Positions 7,940 to 15,872 of a stretch of 64,000 nucleotides of DNA are shown one piece after another (the first letter of the stretch is position 1; every line of letters starts with the position of its first letter). Both the position numbers and the translations under genes were made by a program. The stretch is from Mesorhizobium amorphae. GTDB taxonomy: Bacteria > Pseudomonadota > Alphaproteobacteria > Rhizobiales > Rhizobiaceae. The notes beneath the pieces are model-generated. The model saw nothing but the letters and a program-made list of their open reading frames with translations. It ran no database searches and was not told the DNA's origin. The stretch lies in the NCBI GenBank assembly GCA_003240775.1, contig QFNI01000003.1:62001-126000 (forward strand). Reading direction: 5' to 3'.

Positions 7940-7957
7940 AAAGCAACATCGTGTGCA
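7940..7957. promoter_or_regulatory. GCAAC direct-repeat site upstream of rpiR
   Basis: AAAGCAACA (7940-7948) is identical to the half-sites of the 2979-3011 repeat and is followed by a second GCAAC about 11 bases on (GCAACATCGTGTGCAAC). It lies 41 bases upstream of the rpiR start, where an autoregulatory operator would be expected. Inferred from position and repetition only. Confidence 0.4.
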
Positions 7958-7977
7958 ACCTGCCATAAAACCATGCA

Positions 7978-8009
7978 AAACAGCACTTTATCGTGCAGAT
8001 AGGCTGTTT
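7978..8009. promoter_or_regulatory. Inverted repeat in the rpiR/ABC divergent promoter
   Basis: AAACAGC (7978-7984) and GCTGTTT (8003-8009) form a perfect 7-base inverted repeat with an 18-base spacer. Nested inside is GCAC (7983-7986) with GTGC (7993-7996). It sits between the start of rpiR and a TTGACA hexamer in front of the ABC operon, so it could be an operator for the ABC operon. Confidence 0.35.
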
Positions 8010-8033
8010 GGCGGCCTCTGCGCATCGCGCGTC

Positions 8034-8062
8034 TTGACACCCAGGTAGGTTAATTACAAACT
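8034..8062 (+). promoter_or_regulatory. Candidate promoter of the NitT/TauT-type ABC operon
   Basis: TTGACA at 8034-8039 is a perfect -35 hexamer. Seventeen bases on is a weak -10 (CAAACT, 8057-8062), inside an AT-richer patch (TTAATTACAAA) unusual for this DNA. The ABC operon starts 55 bases further on. A similar CTTGAC.CCCAGG string occurs near 13716. Confidence 0.4.
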
Positions 8063-8116
8063 GCCCGAAAAATGCGGCGCGAGGGGCTGCCGCGACCCAG
8101 GACTCGTGAGAGGCGC

Positions 8117-8923
8117 ATGAGCGAGAGCGGCGCTGCGTTCCCCAGGCTGAGCATCCGGGACGCCAGCAAGGTCTACGAGACGGCTTCGGGAAACCTGCTG
8201 GCGCTCGACCGCTGCTCGCTCGATGTCGGGCGCAACGAGATCGTTTCCATCGTCGGCCCGTCCGGCTGCGGCAAGACCACGCTTCTGTGGTCGATGTCGG
8301 GGCTGCACAAATTGTCGGGCGGGCGCATCCTGCTCGACGGCAAGCCCGTCACCGGGCCGCAGCCCGAGATCGGGCTGGTGTTCCAGGAAGCCAACCTCCT
8401 GCCCTGGCGCGATCTCGACGCCAACATCCGCTTTCCCTTCGAGATCAAGGGAACAACGCCCGACCGGCCCTGGATCGAGCACCTGCTTGCCCGCGTCGGC
8501 CTGGAAGGCTTCGGCGGCAAGTTCCCCCGCGAGCTTTCGGGCGGCATGCAGCAGCGCGCCTCGATCGTGCGCGCGCTTTCGCTCAAGCCCTCGGTTCTCC
8601 TGATGGACGAGCCCTTCGGCGCGCTCGACAGCTTCACGCGCGAGGAGATGAACCGGCTGGTGGAGGAGATCTGGCTCGACGCGCCGACCACCATCGTCTT
8701 CATCACCCATTCCATCGAGGAAGCGGTCGTGTTGTCCGACCGCGTGGTGGTGCTGTCGCCCCGCCCCGGCCGCGTGGCCCGCATCTACGACGTGCCCTTT
8801 TCCCGGCCGCGCTCGCTCGAGGTGATGGCCTCGCGCGAGGCGTTCGACCTTCAGAACGCGATCAAGCGCGACATCGTGGGCGGGCGGACGGCGCCCGAGC
8901 CCGCGCTGGCCGCCGCACAATAG
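8117..8923 (+). CDS. NitT/TauT-family ABC transporter ATP-binding protein
   Basis: A 268-residue ATPase beginning MSESGAAFPRLSIRDASKVYET. Walker A GPSGCGKTTLL is near residue 47, Q-loop VFQEANLLPW near 90, signature LSGGMQQRASIVRAL near 140, Walker B SVLLMDEPFGALD near 160 and H-loop VFITHSIEEAV near 195. The tail VVLSPRPGRVARI is characteristic of the SsuB/TauB/NrtD subfamily, which imports nitrate, sulfonates, taurine or hydroxymethylpyrimidine-like compounds. The ATG at 8117 follows GAGAGG; the open frame reaches upstream to 8072. It is the first gene of an ABC set (ATPase, permease, binding protein) leading into dehydrogenase and amidase genes. Confidence 0.93.
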   Translation: MSESGAAFPRLSIRDASKVYETASGNLLALDRCSLDVGRNEIVSIVGPSGCGKTTLLWSMSGLHKLSGGRILLDGKPVTGPQPEIGLVFQEANLLPWRDLDANIRFPFEIKGTTPDRPWIEHLLARVGLEGFGGKFPRELSGGMQQRASIVRALSLKPSVLLMDEPFGALDSFTREEMNRLVEEIWLDAPTTIVFITHSIEEAVVLSDRVVVLSPRPGRVARIYDVPFSRPRSLEVMASREAFDLQNAIKRDIVGGRTAPEPALAAAQ

Positions 8924-8934
8924 GAGACGGGCCG

Positions 8935-9786
8935 GTGAGCGACGCCATCCCCCAGTTCGGCAAGGCCTCGAAGGCCGGCGGCGGCGAGGGCGGCGACGTT
9001 TCGCTCACCAACCTGTCCGCCTTCGCGTCCGGCCCCGGCATCCGTTCGAGCGCGGAGCTGGCCACCATCGTGGCGGTCGCCGTTCTCGTGATCGGCGGGC
9101 TCGAATTCGTGCTGCGCTGGTTCGAGGTGCCGCTCTATATCCTGCCGCCGCCCTCGGCCATCGCGGCGGCCCTCGTCAAGGATTTCCCGCTGATCCTGCC
9201 CCATCTCGGGCACACGCTGGTGGAGCTTCTGGCGGGCTTTTTGATCGGCTCGACGGTCGGCCTGATCCTGGCGGCGGTGGTGACGCAGTTTCCCTTCGCC
9301 GAAAAGATCGTGGCCCCCTACATCCTGCTGCTCGTCACGACGCCGATGCTGGCGCTCGTGCCGCTTCTGATCCTGCGCTTCGGCTTCGGCTACACGCCGC
9401 GCATCATCGCGGTGGCGCTGGCTGCCGGGCCGATGGTGATGATCAACGCGGCGACGGGCTTTCGCCGGGTGGATTCCGCCAAGATCGCGCTCGCGCGCTC
9501 CTATGGCGCCTCGACGCTCCAGATCTTCTGGAAGATCCGCGCGCCGATGGCGCTGCCGATGATCCTGGTCGGGCTGATGATCGGGGCGATCTTCGGGCTC
9601 CTGACGGCCGTGGGCGCGGAGATGGTCGGCGGCGGCTTCGGCCTGGGCAACCGGCTCACCACCTATTCCTCCATGATCCAGATGCCGCAGTTCTTCGCGG
9701 TGGTTCTGATCCTCTCCATCCTCGGCATCCTGATCTACGCGCTCTTCTTTCTGATCGGAAAGAAGTGGGCGAGCTGGGAGGCGTGA
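8935..9786 (+). CDS. NitT/TauT-family ABC transporter permease
   Basis: A 283-residue permease starting at GTG 8935, with AGGAG eight bases upstream overlapping the stop of the ATPase gene. After a ~30-residue cytoplasmic lead there are about six hydrophobic spans (LATIVAVAVLVIGGLEFVL; LVELLAGFLIGSTVGLILAAVV; IVAPYILLLVTTPMLALVPLLIL; IIAVALAAGPMVMINAATG; MILVGLMIGAIFGLLTAVGAEM; VVLILSILGILIYALFFLIG). The coupling-helix EAA-like region is ARSYGASTLQIFWKIRAPMALP. It forms the membrane channel of the importer with the flanking ATPase and binding protein. Confidence 0.92.
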   Translation: MSDAIPQFGKASKAGGGEGGDVSLTNLSAFASGPGIRSSAELATIVAVAVLVIGGLEFVLRWFEVPLYILPPPSAIAAALVKDFPLILPHLGHTLVELLAGFLIGSTVGLILAAVVTQFPFAEKIVAPYILLLVTTPMLALVPLLILRFGFGYTPRIIAVALAAGPMVMINAATGFRRVDSAKIALARSYGASTLQIFWKIRAPMALPMILVGLMIGAIFGLLTAVGAEMVGGGFGLGNRLTTYSSMIQMPQFFAVVLILSILGILIYALFFLIGKKWASWEA

Positions 9787-9842
9787 GGCACTAGACGCCC
9801 GGTGGGGAGCCGGGCGAACAACAACGAAAAGGGGCTCAAACG

Positions 9843-10991
9843 ATGAATGGGATGCTTTCCGGCGCGCTCAGCCGCCGTTTCTTCCTGCAGGTCACGGCGG
9901 GCGGCGTGGTATCCGCCACCGCACTCGGCCTGACCGGGCGCGCGCACGCCGCGCCCTACGAGAAATTCACCTGGATATCCCCGCGCGGCACGCTCGAAGT
10001 GCTCGACGACTATCCCTACTGGATAGCCAAGAAGATGGGCTATTTCGGTGACTTGAACACCGACATGCAGCCCGGCCCCTCCGACGGCACGGCGACCGTG
10101 AAGTTCGTGGATGTCGGCCAGGCCGACATGGGCTTTCCCTCGCCGGGCGTGTTCTCGTTCGCCATCCAGAACGGCATGAAGCTGAAGAGCGTGTTCCACA
10201 TGGGCGCGCGCGACACCTTCTCCATCGCCTTCCGCAAGGGCGAGGGCTCCAAGGACCTGAAGACGCTGGAAGGCAAGACGATGCTGCTCGGCTCGGCCGC
10301 CTGGCAGTCGATCGTCGACCCCATGCTTTCGGCGCAAGGGGTGGACGTCAAGAAGATCACCTATGTGGAAGCGGGCTGGCCGACCTGGGGCACCGCACTC
10401 GCCGCCGGCCAGGGCGATGCGGCCCTTTCCTGGGAGGGCCTGCGCGCCGAATGGATCGCGACCGGGCTCAACTTCGACTACTGGCTCGGCGTGCAGAACT
10501 CCAAGCTCCCTGCCAACACCTTCGTGGTGCGCGCGGCCGACCTCGAGGACGCAGACAAGCGCGCCTTCCTGGAGCAGTATCTGCGGGGCTGGGCGATGGG
10601 GCTGGAATTCGCCAACAACAATCCGCGCGCGGCCGTGGAAGCGGTGTTCGAGCAGTTTCCCACACTGGCGCAGAACCTCGGCCCCGAGCTCGGCACCACC
10701 TCGCTTCTCCAGCAGAGCAACGTGTTCCGCGGCGACATGGACAAGCGCGAGGGCTGGGGCTCGCACGACATGGCGAGCTGGCAGGCCTTCTTCGACGAGA
10801 TCCACAAGATCGGCCAGATCACCACGCCCGTGAAGGCCGAAGACGTCTGCACCAACGAGCTGATCGCGGCGGCCAACAGCTTCGACAAGGCCAAGGTCAA
10901 GGCCGATGCCGACGCGGCCAAGCTTTCTGAGGGCTTTGCGGGCCTCGACGTCGAGAACATCAAGGCGCACATGTTCGACGCGGCGATCTGA
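9843..10991 (+). CDS. Tat-exported solute-binding protein of the NitT/TauT-type importer
   Basis: A 382-residue periplasmic binding protein. The N-terminus SRRFFLQVTAGGVVSATALGL, with cleavage near ARAHAA, is a twin-arginine signal (S-R-R-x-F-L). The mature part follows the SsuA/TauA/ThiY-like fold: LEVLDDYPYWIAKKMGYF, VKFVDVGQADMGFPSPGVF near residue 90, KTLEGKTMLLGSAAWQSIVDPML near 140. The loaded-protein Tat route suggests a folded or cofactor-like cargo but is common in this family. AAAAGGGG precedes the ATG at a normal distance. It is third gene of the ABC operon and is closed by a strong terminator. The ligand is unknown. Confidence 0.9.
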   Translation: MNGMLSGALSRRFFLQVTAGGVVSATALGLTGRAHAAPYEKFTWISPRGTLEVLDDYPYWIAKKMGYFGDLNTDMQPGPSDGTATVKFVDVGQADMGFPSPGVFSFAIQNGMKLKSVFHMGARDTFSIAFRKGEGSKDLKTLEGKTMLLGSAAWQSIVDPMLSAQGVDVKKITYVEAGWPTWGTALAAGQGDAALSWEGLRAEWIATGLNFDYWLGVQNSKLPANTFVVRAADLEDADKRAFLEQYLRGWAMGLEFANNNPRAAVEAVFEQFPTLAQNLGPELGTTSLLQQSNVFRGDMDKREGWGSHDMASWQAFFDEIHKIGQITTPVKAEDVCTNELIAAANSFDKAKVKADADAAKLSEGFAGLDVENIKAHMFDAAI

Positions 10992-11002
10992 TCGCCCGTT
11001 CG

Positions 11003-11035
11003 GGGACGGGCGCATCGTTGCCCGTCCCGCTTTTT
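11003..11035 (+). terminator. Rho-independent terminator after the solute-binding-protein gene
   Basis: A perfect 9-base stem, GGGACGGGC (11003-11011) and GCCCGTCCC (11020-11028), with an 8-base loop, then GC and five T residues (11031-11035). It starts 12 bases after the stop codon. It may fully end the ABC transcript or attenuate read-through into the dehydrogenase gene 18 bases downstream. Confidence 0.8.
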
Positions 11036-11053
11036 CGCATGGAGGGGGTTATC

Positions 11054-12133
11054 GTGGACAAGGTTCGCATCCTGGTCGTGGGCTTGGGCAACATGGGCGC
11101 GTCCCATGCCAGCAGCTACCACCGCAACGAGGGCTTCGAGATCGTCGGCCTGATGAGCCGCTCGATCAAGGAAAAGCCGGTGCCGGCTGGCCTCGAGGGC
11201 TACCCGCTCTTCGACGACTACGAGACGGCGCTGCGCGAATTGAAGCCCGACGCCGTGTCCATCAATTCCTGGCCGAACACCCATGCGGAATACGCGCTGA
11301 AAGCCATCGCGGCCGGCGCCCACGTGTTTCTGGAAAAGCCCATCGCCACCAACATCGAGGACGCCGAGCGCGTGGTGGCTGCGGCCAAGGCCGCGAACCG
11401 CAAGCTGGTGCTCGGCTACATCCTGCGCGTGCACCCGTCCTGGATCAAGTTCATCGAGGTCGGCAAGACGCTCGGCAAGCCGCTGGTGATGCGGCTCAAC
11501 CTCAACCAGCAGTCGAGCGGCCCGGCCTGGACCTGGCACAAGAACCTGATCGACTCGCTGATCCCCATCGTCGACTGCGGCGTGCATTATGTCGACGTGA
11601 TGTGCCAGCTGACGGGGGCGAAACCCGTGCGCGTGCACGGCATCGGCGCCAAGCTCTGGGCGGACGCCGACAAGCAGAATTACGGCCACCTCCACGTCAC
11701 CTTCGACGACGGCTCGGTCGGCTGGTACGAGGCGGGCTGGGGCCCGATGATGAGCGAGACCGCCTATTTCGTGAAGGACGTGATCGGCCCCAAGGGCGCG
11801 GTCTCGATCGTGGCGAACCAGGGCGGCAACGCCAAGGAAGCGGAGCTGTCGGATTCCGCCGACATCGACAAGCACACCAAGACCGACGCCATCAAGATCC
11901 ACCACGCCGAGGTCGACGCCGACAAGAACTGGGCGCGGCCCGACGAAATCCTGTCCATGACCGACGAGCCGGGCCACCAGGAACTCTGCGACCGCGAGCA
12001 GGCCTTTTTCCTGCGCGCCATCCGCGAGGACCTCGACCTCTCGGAATCGATGGACGCCGCCGTCAACAGCCTGCGCATCGTGCTCGCCGCCGAACAAAGC
12101 ATCGCGGAGGAGCGCGCCGTCTCGCTGGCGTGA
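11054..12133 (+). CDS. GFO/IDH/MocA-family oxidoreductase
   Basis: A 359-residue NAD(P)-dependent dehydrogenase. The N-terminal Rossmann fold is VDKVRILVVGLGNMGASHASSYHR (GLGNMG near residue 11). HVFLEKPIATN near 92 holds the EKP motif with the catalytic lysine. DCGVHYVDVMCQLTG near 178 matches the usual GxxxD/H substrate motif of the GFO/IDH/MocA C-terminal domain. Members oxidise or reduce sugars, inositols or cyclic and heterocyclic compounds. The GTG at 11054 has GGAGG eight bases upstream and was preferred over an ATG at 11018 lying inside the terminator. It is followed after 47 bases by an amidase. Confidence 0.9.
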   Translation: MDKVRILVVGLGNMGASHASSYHRNEGFEIVGLMSRSIKEKPVPAGLEGYPLFDDYETALRELKPDAVSINSWPNTHAEYALKAIAAGAHVFLEKPIATNIEDAERVVAAAKAANRKLVLGYILRVHPSWIKFIEVGKTLGKPLVMRLNLNQQSSGPAWTWHKNLIDSLIPIVDCGVHYVDVMCQLTGAKPVRVHGIGAKLWADADKQNYGHLHVTFDDGSVGWYEAGWGPMMSETAYFVKDVIGPKGAVSIVANQGGNAKEAELSDSADIDKHTKTDAIKIHHAEVDADKNWARPDEILSMTDEPGHQELCDREQAFFLRAIREDLDLSESMDAAVNSLRIVLAAEQSIAEERAVSLA

Positions 12134-12180
12134 CGGGTAAAGCATAGCCGGCTGCCAAGCGTTCTGGGAGGAACCATGCG

Positions 12181-13620
12181 ATGGCCATCACAGACAGTCT
12201 GCTCGCGACCTATGCCGAGAGCGACGCGCTCGCTCTGGCGGACCTCGTGCATCGCGGGGAGGTTTCCCCCGCGGAGCTCGTGGAAACGGCGGTGACCCTG
12301 GTCGAGCGCCTCAATCCCGCGCTCAACGCCGTGATCCACAAGCTCTACGACATGGCCCGCAGGGACGCCGAGACGGTGGACCGCGCGGCCCCATTCGCCG
12401 GCGTGCCGTTTCTCCTGAAGGAACTCGCCTCTTCCTGGGCGGGCGCGCCGCTCACCAACTCTTCGCGCTTCCTCCGGGATTTCGTGGCGCCCGCCGACAG
12501 CGAGGCCGTCCGGCGCATGAAGCGGGCGGGCTTTCTTCTGCTGGGCAAGTCCAACGCGCCGGAGAACGGCTGGTCGATCTCCACCGAGCCCAAGCTCTTC
12601 GGCGCGACGAAGAACCCCTGGAAGCCCGGCATCACGCCGGGCGGGTCGAGCGGCGGGGCGGCCGCCGCCGTCGCCTCCCGCATGGTGCCGCTGGCCGAGG
12701 CGAGCGACGGGGCCGGCTCGATCCGGGTGCCCGCGTCCTGCTGCGGCATCGTCGGGATGAAGCCCTCGCGCGGACGCGTCTCGCTCGCCCCTTCCGCCGA
12801 CTACTGGTATGGCGGCGCCTATTTCCTGTGCTGCACGCGCAGCGTGCGCGACACGGCCGCCTATCTCGACGCGCTCGCGGGCAACCTGCCGGGCGAGGCC
12901 TACACGCCGCCGGTGCCCGAGGGCACCTTTCTCCAGCTCGCGGAGCGTCACCCCAAGCGCCTGCGCATCGGCTACACCGTGACCCCGCCGCATGGGCGCC
13001 CCATCGACCCGGAGGTGAAGGCGACCGTTCTGGCGGCAGTATCCGTGCTCGAAAAGCTCGGCCACGCGGTCGAGGAGCACGGCATGCCGCTCGACTTCGA
13101 CCGCGCCTGGCGCACCTACACCGACATGACCTCCGTGCAGACCGCGCAGGTCTATGGGCTTCTCGCGCAGTTCGTCGGGCGCGCGGTGACGCCGGACGAC
13201 GTGGAGCCCCTCACCTGGGCCGTGATCGAGCGCGGGCGCTCCTTCAGCGGGATCGACCATGCCGACCAGATCGAGGCCGTGCGCGTGACGGGCCGCGAGA
13301 TCGCGGGCGACCTCCACCGCTTCGACGCCTTTCTGACGCCCACGCTCACCCAGCTGCCCCGCCCGCTCGGCTTCTACGACATGAGCATGTCCGACCTCGA
13401 CGCCTACAACGCGCTGTGGACCGACAGCGCCTTCATGTTCCCCTTCAACATCAGCGGCCAGCCCGCGATCTCGCTGCCGCTCGGCTGGAGCGGAAACGGC
13501 ATCCCCATCGGCGTCCAGCTCGTCGGCCGCTACGGCGACGAGGCAGGCCTGCTCGCCCTTTCGCGATGCCTGGAGGACGAGCTGCCCTGGAAGGGGCGCA
13601 AGCCCGAGATCAGCGCCTGA
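12181..13620 (+). CDS. Amidase-signature-family amidohydrolase
   Basis: A 479-residue amidase. The Ser-cisSer-Lys triad region is clear: GVPFLLKELAS near residue 75 (Lys), ITPGGSSGGAAAAVASRM near 150 (cis-Ser) and DGAGSIRVPASCCGIVGMKPS near 180 (nucleophile Ser in GSIR). The C-terminal PFNISGQPAISLPLGW also matches the family. The neighbourhood of importer, dehydrogenase and CocE-type hydrolase suggests it hydrolyses an imported amide or a pathway intermediate. It starts with ATG at 12181 behind GGGAGGAACC. The substrate cannot be told from sequence because the signature family is very broad. Confidence 0.92.
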   Translation: MAITDSLLATYAESDALALADLVHRGEVSPAELVETAVTLVERLNPALNAVIHKLYDMARRDAETVDRAAPFAGVPFLLKELASSWAGAPLTNSSRFLRDFVAPADSEAVRRMKRAGFLLLGKSNAPENGWSISTEPKLFGATKNPWKPGITPGGSSGGAAAAVASRMVPLAEASDGAGSIRVPASCCGIVGMKPSRGRVSLAPSADYWYGGAYFLCCTRSVRDTAAYLDALAGNLPGEAYTPPVPEGTFLQLAERHPKRLRIGYTVTPPHGRPIDPEVKATVLAAVSVLEKLGHAVEEHGMPLDFDRAWRTYTDMTSVQTAQVYGLLAQFVGRAVTPDDVEPLTWAVIERGRSFSGIDHADQIEAVRVTGREIAGDLHRFDAFLTPTLTQLPRPLGFYDMSMSDLDAYNALWTDSAFMFPFNISGQPAISLPLGWSGNGIPIGVQLVGRYGDEAGLLALSRCLEDELPWKGRKPEISA

Positions 13621-13786
13621 GAAGGCGTATGCGGCTTCGGCGGTGGCGGTGCGAGGCAGCACCTATCAGGGGTGAAATAACTTTCTGCGCAGGGCTCGGA
13701 TTCCGGTCGTCCGAGACTTGACCCCCAGGCAGGGGGTGATCAATCTCGCGCCCGCCTGCTCAGCAACCCGCAAGCCCAAGGTTTCC

Positions 13787-15784
13787 ATGACTTCCGCTCC
13801 GTTCCGCGTCGTCGAACATGCGCCCATCGCGCTGTCCGACGGGATCGTGCTTTCGGCCCAGCTCTGGCTGCCCGAAGACGCGGAGGAAAACCCCGTTCCC
13901 GCGATCCTCGAATACCTGCCCTACCGCAAGCGCGACGGGACGGCCGATCGCGACGCGCTCAACCACCGCTATTTCGCTGCCCACGGCTATGCCTCGGTGC
14001 GGGTCGACATGCGCGGCTCCGGCGATTCCGAAGGGGTGCTCGAAGGCGAGTATCTCCAGCAGGAACAGGACGACGCGCTCGAAATCCTGCGCTGGATAGC
14101 AAGCCAGCCCTGGTGCTCGGGCGCGGTCGGCATGATCGGCATCTCCTGGGGCGGCTTCAACGGGTTGCAGGTGGCGGCGCGGCGCCCGCCGGAGCTGAAG
14201 GCCGTGATTTCGCTCTGCTCGACCGACGACCGCTATGCCGACGACGTGCACTTCATGGGCGGCTGCCTGCTTCTGGACAAGTTCTCCTGGGGCTCGACCA
14301 TGTTCTCCATCAACCCCACCCCGCCCGACCCCGCGCTCGTGGGCGAGAAGTGGCGGGAGATGTGGATGGAGCGCCTGGAAGGGGGCGGGCTCTTCATGGT
14401 GGAGTGGCACGAGCGGCAGCGCCGCGACGCATTCTACCGCCACGGCTCGATCGCGGAGGACTACTCGGCGATCCAGTGCCCGACCTATCTCGTGGGCGGC
14501 TGGATGGACGGCTATTCCAACCCGATCTTCCGCATGCTGGAGCACCTGGAGTGCCCGCGCAAAGGGCTGATCGGCCCCTGGGCGCACAAATATCCGAACT
14601 TCGCCCAGCCCGGCCCCCGCATCGGCTTCCTGCAGGAATGCATCCGCTGGTGGGACCAGTGGCTGAAGGGCAAGGACACCGGCATCATGGACGAGCCCAT
14701 GCTGCGCGCCTGGCTGCAGGACACGGTCAAGCCGCAGACCCATTACGCCGAGCGACCCGGCCGCTGGGCGGCGGAAACGCAGTGGCCGAGCTTAAACGTC
14801 GAGGCGCAGACCCTGCATCTCGGAGCGGGAAGCCTGAGCGGGGAAGCCGGCAGCGGAACGCTTTCCATTTCTTCGCCCCAGACCGTGGGCCTGGCAGCCG
14901 GCAAATGGTGCCCCTACGGGCTCGAAGCCGACGAGCCGGGCGACCAGCGCGAGGAAGCGGGCGGCTCGCTCGTGTTCGACACAGCCCCGCTCGAAGAGGG
15001 GCTCGACCTTCTCGGCGCGCCCGTGCTGCGCTTGCGGGTTTCGGCCGACAAGCCCAACGCCTTCGTGGCGGCGGTGCTGTCGGAGGTGCTGGCGGACGGG
15101 AGCGCGACGCGCCTGTCCTACGGGCTTCTCAACCTGACCCACCGGAACGGGCATGTGAATCTGGAAGCGCTGGAGCCCGGCCGCTTCTACGACGTCTCGA
15201 TCAAGCTCAACGAGTGCGGCCAGGCGCTGGCGCCGGGCTCCCGCATCCGGCTGGCGCTGTCCAACGCCTACTGGCCGATCGTCTGGCCCTCGCCCGAGAC
15301 CGCGACGCTTGCCGTGGACTGCGCCGGCACGGCGCTCGATCTGCCCGTGCGCCGGCCGAGCGGGGCCGATGCGGCGCTTCCCCCCTTCGAGCCGGAGGCC
15401 AACGGCAAGGCGCTCGAAAAGACCGTGCTGCGCGAGGGCCGCAGCCATTTCTTCGTGCGCAAGGACATCCGCAGCGGCGAAGTGGTGATGGAGCGCTTCC
15501 AGGACAGCGGACTGGCCGAGATCGACGCCACCGGCTGGCGCTCGGGCGGGCATGTGGAGCGGCATTACGCGATCCATCCCGACGACCCGCTTTCGGCCTG
15601 GGCGAGCAATTCCTGGCGCCAGGAGTTCGGCCGCGAGGGCTTCCATGTGGCGATCGAAGGCACCACGCGGATGCATGTGACAAAGACCGAGCTTCACCTC
15701 ACGGCTAAGCTCGACGCCTTCGAGGCCGGCGCCAAGGTCTGGGAGCGGGACTGGCGCTTCGCCATTCCGCGTGACCATCTTTGA
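13787..15784 (+). CDS. CocE/NonD-family alpha/beta hydrolase (X-Pro dipeptidyl-peptidase S15 type)
   Basis: A 665-residue hydrolase beginning MTSAPFRVVEHAPIALSDGIVLSA. The N-terminal S15 hydrolase domain has LPYRKRDGT, VRVDMRGSGDSEG near residue 75 (oxyanion region), nucleophile elbow MIGISWGGFNG near 120, PTYLVGGWMDGYSN near 235 (acid) and GPWAHKYPN near 265 (His). The C-terminal galactose-binding-like jelly roll spans roughly 330-560. Known relatives are cocaine esterase, glutaryl-7-ACA acylase and X-Pro dipeptidyl peptidases. The ATG at 13787 follows AAGG; an in-frame ATG at 13718 would add 23 residues without a ribosome site. No signal peptide, so cytoplasmic. It lies between the amidase and a peptide-type importer, fitting ester or amide cleavage of imported compounds. 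Confidence 0.9.
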   Translation: MTSAPFRVVEHAPIALSDGIVLSAQLWLPEDAEENPVPAILEYLPYRKRDGTADRDALNHRYFAAHGYASVRVDMRGSGDSEGVLEGEYLQQEQDDALEILRWIASQPWCSGAVGMIGISWGGFNGLQVAARRPPELKAVISLCSTDDRYADDVHFMGGCLLLDKFSWGSTMFSINPTPPDPALVGEKWREMWMERLEGGGLFMVEWHERQRRDAFYRHGSIAEDYSAIQCPTYLVGGWMDGYSNPIFRMLEHLECPRKGLIGPWAHKYPNFAQPGPRIGFLQECIRWWDQWLKGKDTGIMDEPMLRAWLQDTVKPQTHYAERPGRWAAETQWPSLNVEAQTLHLGAGSLSGEAGSGTLSISSPQTVGLAAGKWCPYGLEADEPGDQREEAGGSLVFDTAPLEEGLDLLGAPVLRLRVSADKPNAFVAAVLSEVLADGSATRLSYGLLNLTHRNGHVNLEALEPGRFYDVSIKLNECGQALAPGSRIRLALSNAYWPIVWPSPETATLAVDCAGTALDLPVRRPSGADAALPPFEPEANGKALEKTVLREGRSHFFVRKDIRSGEVVMERFQDSGLAEIDATGWRSGGHVERHYAIHPDDPLSAWASNSWRQEFGREGFHVAIEGTTRMHVTKTELHLTAKLDAFEAGAKVWERDWRFAIPRDHL

Positions 15785-15872
15785 GGCAGGTGGCCCACTT
15801 GCCTATTGTCACGCCAGTTCGGCTGGCGCACTGTTCGAAAACCATTGCCATGCACAAAGGGGTTGGCTCGCA
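15785..15872. other. Short spacer with hairpins before the peptide-type importer
   Basis: It contains GGCAGGT/ACTTGCC (15785-15803, with one G-U pair) and CGCCAG/CTGGCG (15812-15828). Neither is followed by a T-run. They may stabilise the upstream message or separate the CocE gene from the importer unit. No gene seen. Confidence 0.35.

Noticed and set aside
13695..13715. CTCGGA/TCCGAG hairpin before the CocE gene as a terminator
   Set aside because: Six-base stem with a nine-base loop and no T-run; too weak to call.
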